64,000 nucleotides of DNA. Source: Pristionchus mayeri (lineage: Eukaryota > Nematoda > Chromadorea > Rhabditida > Neodiplogasteridae). The translations under genes and the position numbers were made by a program. Numbering within the stretch: position 1 is the first letter of the stretch; each line of letters starts with the position of its first letter. The stretch covers positions 35,605,215 to 35,669,214 of the forward strand of contig BTRK01000003.1 of NCBI GenBank assembly GCA_036245805.1. Direction: 5' to 3'. This document shows positions 36,362-47,777 of this stretch, piece after piece. The notes beneath the pieces are model-generated. The model did no database searches and had not been told where the DNA came from. It worked only from the letters and a program-made list of their open reading frames with translations.

Positions 36362-39300
36362 CTAGACCCACTTGGGTCTGGCCGTGGTCTGTCTGAGTGG
36401 TTTCGGTCGTTCGACGACGTCGTTCTTGATCGTTTGCTTCGTCGTTAAGGGAGTATTCGTCTTGATGAGAGAGGGACGAGAGGCAGTCGAGACAACGGAG
36501 GAGGCGCGGGCGGAGAGCGCCTTTAAAGAAGGAGCGTCAGCAAAGTTGAACTTTTGACACTGTCATAACCATGGCCTACCTTTTCAACCATGAGAGATTC
36601 CAAAAATTTCAAATTCATATCTTTATTGTGAACCGAGTTATCACTAGTTGGCAGAGTGCCATAGGCGCTGATAGTCCTTGATAGGGCAGGGACGTGCGGG
36701 AATTCAAATATCTCGAAGATATGTCAAAATCTTTGTGTGGGAATCGAGCACGCAACCTCTCGATCACATGGCGGCTGCTCTACCACTGAGCTATGGAAAC
36801 GATGGTTGTATCCTCTCTTAGCTCTCGCTATGATATTTGGAGTGTTGGCTAGGTCATTGCTATGACAGCGTCAAAAGTTCAACTTGACACTCCTTCTTTA
36901 ATGAAGAAATTAGGAATTGTCTAACTTTCGGCATGGCATAAAAAATAAACTCTTCATAGTACGATTTTTAAGGAATTTTTTTTTGACTAGCAATTGCGCC
37001 GAACAAAACCGGTACGCTTCACATTTGCAATATTGTTTGAGCTTCGCCTGTGTGGGCATTCGTTTCTTCATATGTCGTTGGAAAAAAAAACAAAATTGTC
37101 TTGATCCGAATAGAAGATTTCTGTTGTAATAAGCATTCCCAACCTTGGGTCCCCTGCTAAATGCACGACCCTGAGTTATTTTTGTAAGTATAATGGGATG
37201 ATAACTTGTATCCCTCACCTTAGTGACCTGCTTCCTCTCGTCATCAGTTAGCGGGACGCTCCTCCTGCGAATTCAATTGATTAAATAATAGTAATGACTC
37301 AAAAAAGTTAAAACAATCAATGACCCATTGCCTATGTCGCTCCACTATCTCCCTAGCAACCCATGCGAAAGTGAAGTGATACAATTGATTGATAACCCAA
37401 TGACACAAATGCACAATGGATAAAGGTGCAGCCGCGTCAATCGATTTTTCAGTCGTCAAGATACAATAATACAGAGATGGAAATATAACGATGCAGGGAA
37501 AGCGTACCTGGGTGCTGCTGAAGGACGGGCTCGCACTGGTTGAGGAGTGCGAGAGATGCCAGAGGAGGAGGCGGGAAGGGAGGAACGATGAGAGGGCTGA
37601 AGGATTTTTCCATATTCAAGTTCGAATAGCAAAGTAAAGTCGATTCGACAATTAATTGCATGAATATTGTGAAGAAAGGCTAATCCTCCATCCTAGAGTT
37701 TGAAATTGGATAATCTTCTCTTCGTTCCTTTTACACGATCTAAATCTTTGGAAAATGGGAGGAAACCCGCCGCATTTTGATAATAATTTATCCATAATGT
37801 TCCTAGAAGAGACAAGCTAGCATCATCGACCCACCTTCGGTAGTGCTGGAGGGGCAACTGTAGCAGAAGCAGAAGTAACTGCTGCCTGTCGGACAGGGGG
37901 AGGTCGTCGAACCATCGCGGGAGAGGTGAGTTTGGAGGCGGAGAAACCTGATGGTGGTGGGAAGCTGATTAGCATATTCAGAACTGGCCAGGCAGCGCCT
38001 AAGAGTTCAGAGGTTGCTGAGACTCAATTCTAGCACACAGAGGGAGACCCTATTTTTCTATTTTTTTGTATTTTTTTTAGGAAAGTTACGACTAACCACT
38101 GAACTAGTTTCGAATTCCAGCACATTCATGTTGTAAACGAAACACACACAAATGAACTAGAATCACGGAGTTTTTATTATTGTTTCAACATTTTCAATCT
38201 CTCACCAGTTCTCGGCTTTGTTTCTGGTCTTGGGACTGCAGTGGGAATTCTCGTCGTTGACGGCGGAGATCTGACTCCAGAAGGAGATGGAAGCGCAATC
38301 TTAGAGGGCGTCGAGACGCGAGTCGAGGGAGGTGTGACCTAGAAGTTAATGTTTTTTTGGAGTCAACAATTAGACTCGGGATGTTAACTTCCCTCTCACG
38401 CTATTTCTTTGCTGGAATTAGAAAGAGTGATAAGTTTATTATTTGCAAGGCGAGTTTTACCCTCGACGTAGGTGGACTAGGTGGTTTGTTCGACACTGTA
38501 GTTGGCGGGCGGCGGACCTGAGGTAAAATTCGCAATTATTTATGTTTTAATCTGACTGTTTTTATCGATTAGTACAAACTTGTTTCAACTATTCATCCTA
38601 TCATATTCATATTTATCCTGGCGTCATTCACAATGGTCCTGAAGGAGGGTGACTTCAGTGTGGAGGGGATTAGGATCTTCGGTCTCAGAACGTCGTTAGG
38701 TCAATTGATGGGATCTTCTTTGGCTTCTTTAGTCAACTGTAGGGACGAATAGTTGAATCAACTTCATCTTATACCCTAATAAAACGATATTTTCGATATT
38801 TTTTTCGATTGAAATGTTCTCAATTCTACCTCTCACCTTTGCCACAGTGGTCGGACTGGTCGTGATGGATACGGTCTTCCTCACTGGCTTGCCTGAAGTC
38901 ACCGGAGTAGGAGGACTCACGGTAACTGCTGGGACCTGAAATATCATATTTTTGCTTCAATCAATTGAATGACCATGTACGCAAACCCAAACTGATACCA
39001 CTGGGACCTTTGATATATTATAATGTTTTGAAGTTACAGAAGTTTACAATAAATTGTCGACAAAATACAGCGAATTTGATGGTGCAATTGCGATTTTGAT
39101 TATACATATTTTTTAAATTCCAATAAAATAATATAATACTAACCTCAGCGACTGTTTCGATGGCCACCATCCTGGGCGCTTCTGGAGTAATAGATCCTCG
39201 ACTGGAGGGAGATTCGAAGGCGCGCGAGGGTGTTTCGGCCTGAAATATCTTGATTTAGAAAGAAAGACACATTTTTCACTAGCCAGCTCTGTGAGATGAA

Positions 39301-42300
39301 TGGTTATTTGAAATTTTTTTAAACCACTGATGCAACCTGCTAGAATTGATTGAGAACGAGTGGAGAGGATGAAATGAGACGCATGAAAGATATTTAACGT
39401 ACCAAATTTCATTGTTTAACCAATGAGCGTTAGCTATTTTTATGTTTCATTGTTTCGATTTCTACAGATTCGTTCGGAGTTTCTCTATTCATTCTTGTTT
39501 GATCTTTCCGAAGATAAAAAAAAATTATTGCGCCTTGCAAAGACGAGCTTACGAGCTCATATAGTGCAGAGATAGAGTGTGTAATGGATAGAGTTGCATG
39601 ATATGGTAATTTCCTACTATCTATAACGAATCTTTCTCTGGGTGGTGCTGGAAATGGTCAATTGAGTGTTTACTCGAGTAATTTTACCTTCGCAATCGGA
39701 CTGGTCGTAGCCAGCAGTGCCTCCTTCGCATCCGAGTCGAAACCCTCGTCGGAACTCTTCGGAGAGACGGACGAGGAGGAATCTGCCGGTTATAGTATTT
39801 ATAAAGATAATTATTTACAAAATTATTGCATAATAAAAATTCAAATTCCACACCCCCGCCACTTGTCGAGTCCAGCACCTCGAGATGGATCGCGCTTGAG
39901 GCTTCGGGCACCTAAAGTTTATTATGAATCAAATGTGCTATGGCAACAAATATTAGGGGTGGATTCCCAATAAATAAGCAGGAATGGATCTTTAGGATGA
40001 AGCAGCGATATCGGTCTTTCAATTAGTGATTGGTTCGCAAGGAACAACTCCCCATTATTCTATCTAGCCGACCATATTACTAGAGAGCCCAGAGTATGAA
40101 TGAAGTCAGTTCTTGCGGTTTCCCTAGTCATCAAGTGGAAGTATTACGGCTCTCTCTCACAATCTACGCGACTATCGTCGATCAGGCCAGAGAGTGCGCG
40201 TAATGGGGAGAGTTCATTCCTTTGTCCCTCACCTCCTCCTTCCTCTCCTCCACCGCTTCATTGAGTGTCTCATGGAGGGTCGATGTCTGAGCGACTTCAG
40301 TGAAGGTCTGTCGCATAGTAGAGCGTCGACGAATCACCTTGAGTTTGATATTTTCTTTCGAAAAAAAATAATTACTCTAGCTTAGAATTCGGCAGCATAA
40401 GAATGCTGCTGGCGGCTTGCTTGATGAGTTAAAAATAATAGAGGTATGACTGAATTCGGGGTCTAATTAAATGGCAATATACTGTGAAGCATATTACAAC
40501 GCATTCCTACTGAAAAGGCTACACTTTATTTAAGCTCATCATCATCTTATACTGTGTCGGATCTACTGGACTTAGAATACGGTAAGGAGGATTAATTTGC
40601 TCATTGAACGGCTGAAGATTTTTTGAAACAACGAGCATACTCAATATCGCGATAATTCGACTTGCGCGAAAGACATAACAAGCGTGAAACAAATTCCAAT
40701 CCTTCTGTCAAAGACTCAATTATCTACGCTCGTAATTAATCACGCGTAGATCGATGTTGACAAGGCTAGAATTCAAGCAAAATATTATGCCTACCTTAGC
40801 CGGATTTCTCTCCGTCTCCATGGCACAAAGGTAGTCTTCTAGATTGGCCGAAGAAGTGGCGGAGGAGGACTGGGGAAGAACGGAGCGACGACGATTCGAA
40901 GTGAGATTCTGAGAGGGAAAATTCTTTAAAGCCCTGTTTAAACACTGAGCAAAAAGTGCTTTCTTTAGGCTAGCACGCAGAATGAAGTTAGCCACTGAGT
41001 AGAGATCGCTTCTTCTCACCGTTCGATTATCCCTGAGCAGCAGGCACTCCAACGTCGATTCCTCGTCGTTCGACGGAGCGAAGGTCCTGCTTCGACGGAG
41101 AACTTTCGTGCTGTAGAGATCAATTATCATTGGATCGAGAATCTTGTTTCAAACCTCTTCGTTGCTGCACATACCCTTAGAGCTGATATTTTTTTCAAAA
41201 AAAAAACCGAGAAGCTATTGTTGCAGAAAAGTTGCTTTGCTCATATATATTTCGTGAAACACATTAACAATTCAAAAGTGACACTGTGTCTATAATCGAA
41301 ATAGTGCATAGAAACAAAAAGAAGCTGCAGCCCACCTCGCTTTCTGCAACAGTGAGTTGTCCGACTGGCTGGCGTGCACGCTGCACGTCGTGGCTGCTGC
41401 AACTGCAGCAGAGGCCGCACGAGCTGCGCGCGCCTCGTTCTCATGAAATAGCAAGTTATTGATTAGTCTTTTTCGCAATCTGAGGAGTTTCTTCGGATAT
41501 TAAAAAAAAATTAAAATAAATTCCAGCTCACTTTGGCGGCGACGCTCAGTCTCGAAACAAAGTGAGCGACGATCTTGAGCGTCTCTTCCGTCTTCAGAGA
41601 ATCGTCGCAGAAATGACATCTGAAGAATATGAAGGCACTAGGTCGGAAGAGAAATATGACGTCATGCCGCCTTTGATATCAAATGCAACATGACGGCATA
41701 GTTCTCGAGACTAAGGCGATACGCATTATCCATTAACCGAACCCTACTACCATCCCTAAATAAGTTCTACGGAGCCGGTTATCGATAACAATAAATTGAT
41801 GTATGTTTCATAATGTTCTTTTCACAATGACAATTATAAATTTCACGATCTCTACCACGCTTTCCTGGGAAAAAATCAATTCATTTTACCCTTCTTGAGG
41901 CGATCACGCTAACGTGAACAGAAAAGATTTTATCATCAGTGGCAAAGGCACAAGATGGGATTAAAAACTATGGGCTCCACCCTTGATATGTCAAGTGCGC
42001 CATGACGGCATAGTTCTCATCTGACCTAGTGGCATGACAATCAGCCCACCTCAGTCGCTTTTGATCGTCCATCAGTTCCTTCAATTGCTCTCCCACTTCC
42101 TCGATCTCATCACTGCAGTGGACCTGCAGTGAAATTTGCACAAATTATCACACACTTATCAGTCTTCTGATTTATTTTTTTACCGGCGCTACAATAAGAA
42201 CATACAATATGACAATCAGATCGAATTTCAATTAAAACCTGACATCTCAAGGGGGATTTGAGATTTCACATAGAGCGTGTTTAAAAGAGTGAAACCCACC

Positions 42301-45300
42301 TCGAGGTACTCCTTCTCGTCCCTGAAGTACTGCTCCTCTTCCTTCTGCTCCAATCTGAAAATCTAAGATTGAAAATGTAAAGATCAAATATCGTTACCTC
42401 CTGCACAGTGCCGCCCTCTTCGATTGAATCGACTCGAACTCGCTCTTTACGAACTCCACAGAGATCCTGAAAGGGAAGGACTTTTGAACTTCGTAATTTA
42501 TATTTTCGTTTATTTCAGTGGCAGGGTAGTTGGGTCCATTCGTGGTCAAATATTCAAATGGAACACTATTATTTTACTTTTGGATCTAATGAAATGCAGA
42601 GGATTATTGGATACAAATCCATTCACCATTCTTAATAGAACGGCCTGAAACATATTGGGAACTGTTGATTCAGTACTCTCTTTCCAAACGGAAAGGAGAG
42701 TACGGTATCTCACTTCGCCGCAGCCTGCAGGGTGGTCAGCTCGCGTTCGAGATCTCTCACGCAATCTACGTCGAGCTGCAAGATTATTGATTATTTTTGT
42801 AAAAGGTAGGTCAAGGAATTGCTTAGTTAAGAAATTGGGAAAAAGCTCCACATAATGAGAAAGGTAAACCTCAGCTAGATAGTGCAGCAGCGACGGCGCG
42901 GTGTCTTTGGCGCGTGAGGCGCGGACGTCCGCGACCTGAACAAGCGGAACGAGCGTAGACTGGTGCGGGAGACTATTAAACTGATGATTCACACAAAATG
43001 CAATATGCTAGATAATATTGGTTCTTTGATATTTACAAAACTTCATATGTTTTATAACAATCATATTTGCTCCATCGATCGGCGAATCCCAATTTCTACT
43101 TCTTATCGTTTTCAAAAATTAATTCATAACACTAATCCGTGACAGCTTTCCGTTTACCTAGACTCCGTAAGCCCCGCCCACTCGGCTCGGACACTTTACC
43201 CCGCAAAAGCGAGACAAGAGGAACACAGTCTTCATTCGCAACCAAATCGCTCGATCAAAAAATAATTTGGAAGCTCTTTTCATCCTCTTTCGAATGAGCT
43301 TCCGTGACCCTGTAAAATCCATCTCTAAGTAGGTCAGCATACAAGTTTTATAGAGCGAATTAGCCAAGAAACCTATAAAACTCGTATGCTGACCTACTCA
43401 GAAAAGGAATTTCCAGGGTCACGGAAGCTCATTCGAAATAGGATGAAAAGAGCTTCCAAATTCTTTTTTGATCGAGTGATTTGGTTGGGAATGAAGATTG
43501 TGCTTCTTCGAATTCGAAGCGCGCATGGCTGGCAACTCTTTCTGCGTTCTCTCATCTCTCTCCCTCCCCTCCCTCCACCCGTCTCTCACCCGGCGTGACT
43601 AGAGAGCACTCAAAATAAAAGAAAGCCCCTTTTCTTGCTCTTCAGACTTGGGCGAAGCCCTACCCGATCGTTTCGAGAATTGGAAAGACAATGGAGAAAT
43701 AGGCTCCGCCCCTCTTTCTCTCGTCTCGCTTTTTGGGCCTTTCACGTTATGATCAATTCAACCACATTTTGGGTCATTACTTGGCTCAAACATTAGATAT
43801 CAACCTAATTCAAAATGCATGGTCCTATTTAGCCCCATACGAACACATTAACAACACAATTAGACCTGTGTGACGATTTCGGGTAGCCACCTTGTGGTCC
43901 CTACGTTTACCTACGAAATTCCTCATTGAAACCCTCCCCTGCTGCTCACATATGCATTGTTATATGCAAATGACCATAAATCCAAGAAAGAGTTGAAAAG
44001 AGTAGAAGAATGGTATCATTTCGTCATTAATTTCCATATTGTCATACCTTCCACAGCGAATTCAGCTTGAATCCAGCCGCATTTCCCTGTGTATTCCCGT
44101 GATTGAGATAGTTGCCGACTCTCACGATAGTGAGAAGAAGACGACCCAGGGCACGGGAGTCGATCAGTTCTGGAAATATAAAGTGAATGATTATTGTATT
44201 TTCACATTTTATTTTTACTGGATGTTTCTGTAGGTAACTTGTGCAAGAAAGAGCGTAAGCAGAAGATTGAAAAAATTATACAATTCACATTTTTTAAATA
44301 AATGATATTTGAAATTATTACAAATTTTCCTAAGCTCTTACGATCATAACTCATTTAAGATCTAGATCATAATTAGCACAGTTGCGCTCCGCCTTGGTCG
44401 GGGTCTCAGATGCACTAGGTTTAACAATCCGGCCACACATCCTACGCTCTTAACTGCCTAAGGATGGACCCTTAGGGTGGCAGTAATATAATCTGCTCAC
44501 CTTGGACGGCCTTCCTCAGACATGCCAGCAGGGGCGCCGCTTCCTCCATCGCCGTGTGGAAATGACGACGGAAGAGAAGACAGTCGAGACTGAGATATAT
44601 GAAAGTATCTCCTGCATCAGGGTAAGAATGAAGCAGAAAGATTACTGTGGTTGTACATAGCTCTGAGTTTTGCACTAAGATGGTGAAACTAGTTATAATT
44701 CATAATTGTTCAACACGAGCTAATCTCCCTTTCCATAATCATCAACGAACCAGAGTTCTAAATCCGAAGCCACCCTAGCATGCTCACCGCAGTTCATAGT
44801 CGGGCACTGCAATGAGCGAGAGGAAGAACTGCTCGGGAGGCGCGAGAAGGGAGGCGTCTCCTGTGTACCCGCGAAGCATCGTGACCTACATATTCAACTC
44901 GATTCAAGTGTTTGTCTTCCGTGATAGAATTGGATAACGCGATCGGAAAGTCATATGTGTGTGAGCTACTGCTTGTTCTGGAAAGCTGTAAGCTATAATT
45001 AAGATTTGGCAGCTTCAGTATAGTACCGTACTCCCACCTGTTCCTTATCGGGCAGCACAGCCGCGAGACCCGCCAGTATCTCCTTGCTGAAGGCGCCGCG
45101 ACCCTCGCGAATGTCATCAATGAGAGCACGCGGGTCCTGAGAGGAACAATCGATCGAAAATCAATAAATTGAAGCTATATTAAGCCTGAATCAATCAAGT
45201 GTACCGTACTTTGGCTACCGTAACATTACCGTAATCCCTCACCTTGATCTGCTTGAGGAAGATGTTCGCTTGGAGACTCCTCTTCGAGCAGAGCAGATTG

Positions 45301-47218
45301 ACGCACTCCTTGCGGGTCGAGTTCTGCGATTTGGTTACTGTAGGATTTAGAAACTGTCGTTTACAATTGTTTCGCTATTTAGTGACAATATCAGCTGAAT
45401 TTTTGCTTATGGTAATTATTTGACTTTTAGTTCAGTCGGTGGCGGTTATAGAATCAATTTTCGATTTTTCAAAAGTGTTTTGTTGTTTCTTTGAAACTCT
45501 TCTGATCGAATTAATTTTTCTCCGGAAGATTCATCTCGTTCATTGTTACTTTACACAGGTCATGCTACCTACCAACCTTTATAAATCAACATTTATCTAA
45601 CTATCAGGAAACAATTCAACTTTCTGCTCACCCCATTGCTCGCTCTCCTATCCTCTGCTGCGATCGTCGTCATAGCCGAAGATGACGTCGTCGGATCAGG
45701 GATCCGGAAGAGCGAATCGAGCGCCTCGTAGTCGACGCTGACGTCGTCTGGAAAGTATTGTCAAGTATGAGGATCTACAGCAGCCAATAAAGCATTTTGG
45801 TTTAAAAAAATCAGATAAGAGTCAGTTCCAATTATTGATTATTATTTTCTCATTGAAAGTGACCGAATATCGACGTTAACCGATGGAATTTGACCAACTG
45901 CTCTGTGTGAAACATAGAAAGACAAAAACCTACAAGGATTTGTAATCTAAGAATTTCAATTGTATGCTTCATGCTGAAGAAATTTATTTTTATAAAGCCT
46001 ATTTTCATCGTTTTGTAATGGTTCCTTCTTGTTCCGGTAAGAAAAAAATTATTTTAGACGCCTCGATGAAACAAGTGTTGCGATGTTTTAAAAACCCACT
46101 CTTCGAGTAGATCAAAATCATACTGCATCCATTCATCTATCGATAAATGTTCAAACCCACTCTTCGAGCACGTCGCGCGCATCCAGATGTTGTTCGTGCA
46201 GGTAATGGAGGTGAAGGCGACTTTAGCCACCGGGATCTTCGCCCACTGAAAACAGTCGTTTACCCTTATTCGATGTTCACTCTTGTGATGTCTGATAGTT
46301 TTTTTCTCCAATTTATTGTGTGTCGCAAGAAGATGAAGTTAAGCTTCACAAAGAATTCATCGATTGGACACTCACGACGCTTTAGTGTTTCTCGTGTACT
46401 AGACGTTCGAAAATAAACAAAATTTTACACATCTGCCCAAGTAGTCACCTTTTTCCGGCGCGAAATTCAAATTTCAAATAAGTCTTGACACACCTGCAGC
46501 GCCCTCATCTTCGTTCCCTCTGCCGGTCGCGCCTTCGGTATCATCGCTTGTGGCAATTCGACTTCCTTGGCGGTCTTAGCTGTCAGAAACGGCGGTGGAG
46601 GGGGCGGAGCTGCAGCTGGTGGTGGAGGAGGAGGAGGGGGTGGAGCATCCTGGGATGGCGCAAACATTTATCTATTTCTTATTCTTTTTGTTTCTCAATT
46701 ATGTTTGGGAAAGCTAATGTCAACGGTTTTCTCAAATTTTCACAATATACCTGACTCTCTTTGAAAACTTGAAATCAAAATTGGTCGAGGAACGGCGGTG
46801 ACGTACATTTATTCAATCAAATTCAATTCTGAATAATAAATAAGGAGTACCTGCATGGGGGTGGGAGGTGGCGGAGGCGGTGGTGGTGGGGCTTTGACCA
46901 CGGGAGGTGGAGGAGGTGGAGCGGGAGGAGGGATTACTAGGCCAGGAGGAGCAGTGAGAAGAGTGGAGGGAGTGGGCGGTGGAGAGATCACGTTGTCTGT
47001 AATTTTTTTTAAATTCGAATTTGGCCATTGCTTGTTGATCCTATTTACGCAACATCCGCTAAATAGCATTCGAAATCGCATGCAATTCGGAAATCAATAA
47101 CTAATGAATATCAAAGATCATCTCGCTCACCATTCCCATCCAGAGTGAGCACGGATGCCGACTTGATGAGGCCAACGACGATGCGGAGATCCGGCTGATA
47201 AATCAAAGATCAAGTACA

Positions 47219-47275
<57 letters not shown>

Positions 47276-47777
47276 ATCAACGCTTAGTGGCGCAACAATA
47301 CACGAATAATTAATTATGTATTACGGTACAAGTGTGTTGACTCTCCTCACACTGACGAAGAAAAGCAATAGTGATTGTTTATTGACGAGTTAAATACTCT
47401 TCCCAGAATGTTGGCAATTCGATAAGAAAAAAAGGGGGAGAATCGCATAAGAATATGAAAAATGCAAGTGAGTCATCTTCGATCGCTCAATTTCTACCGC
47501 CGTATCTTTCCTAAGATTTTACTCACTTTTTGGAGATTAATGACCAACTAATATATCTCTAATCCCTTAATGAGGCTAATGAGTCCCACAATCATTCCCA
47601 ACCCCTACTACAATCCTGCAAATCACTGATGTACCATACGCACTCCATTCAAGTGCGATGACCTACCGATCCCTCAATGAGATGGATAAGTCCCTCCAGT
47701 AGCTCTCTACTCTCATCATCTTCCTTCTCTTGCTGCGAGAGAATCGACGAGAGAGAAGAGACGAGCGAGCCGCTGTT
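36362..47777 (-). CDS. Formin (FH1-FH2 actin nucleator), 5' end not identified
   Basis: Thirty-one exons in unbroken phase (962 codons), among them 47667-47777, 47131-47194, 46851-46996, 46494-46649, 46161-46245, 45632-45747, 45243-45323, 45038-45136, 44788-44885, 44501-44589, 44048-44169, 42870-42935, 41532-41619, 41336-41439, 40795-40908, 39688-39782, 38206-38338, 37219-37264 and 36362-36520 (TAG at 36362). Counting from the first traced exon: an FH3-like helical piece (1-58), proline-rich FH1 (about 62-130) for profilin-actin, then FH2 (about 155-565) with KMRALQ-WAKIP, NNIW, DYEALDSLF, LLCSKRSLQANIFLKQIK and the core RVGNYLNHGNTQGNAAGFKL; the coiled end is KEEEQYFRDEKEY. Residues 566-962 are a Ser/Thr/Pro/Lys-rich tail. 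FH2 dimers nucleate and elongate unbranched actin. Orthology (INF2/FHDC-like or FRL-like) is unresolved. No start codon was found left of a 15 kb gene-free block. Confidence 0.93.
36526..36898. mobile_element. TA-flanked MITE in the last formin intron
   Basis: Inverted ends of about 55 bp (AAGAAGGAGCGTCAGC... and ...GACACTCCTTCTT) flanked by TA at 36524-36525 and 36899-36900. The interior shares words with the MITE at 62856-63102 (for example GAGTTATCACTAG versus GAGTTATAGCTAG), so they are one family, probably mobilised by a Tc1/mariner-type transposase. Its end abuts the 3' splice site of the last formin exon. Confidence 0.8.
36735..36800 (-). other. tRNA-like sequence (degenerate) inside the MITE
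   Basis: The minus strand begins GTTTCCATAGCTCAGTGG and continues TAGAGCAG, a good acceptor/D-arm start with an A-box, and later has GCTCGATTCCCAC, a B-box-like T-arm. The anticodon stem does not pair and the 3' acceptor strand is missing, so this is a tRNA-derived relic or a SINE head and not a functional tRNA gene. Confidence 0.6.
43206..43508. mobile_element. Foldback element in a formin intron
   Basis: Two arms of about 140-150 bp (43206-43358 and 43373-43508) are inverted copies, sharing GGGTCACGGAAGCTCATTCG and TTTTTTGATCGAG. It lies in the 1.1 kb intron between exons 44048-44169 and 42870-42935. The mirror ORFs on either strand come from the arms. Confidence 0.85.
47221..47272. repeat. 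(AT)n microsatellite in a formin intron
   Basis: About 26 uninterrupted AT dinucleotides just upstream (on minus) of exon 47131-47194. Confidence 0.97.

Noticed and set aside
36735..36800. Functional tRNA gene
   Set aside because: Anticodon stem does not pair and the 3' acceptor strand is missing.
46567..47100. Gly-rich plus-strand ORFs opposite the formin FH1 exons
   Set aside because: Antisense shadows of proline codons; the minus-strand frame is supported by splice sites and FH2 continuity.
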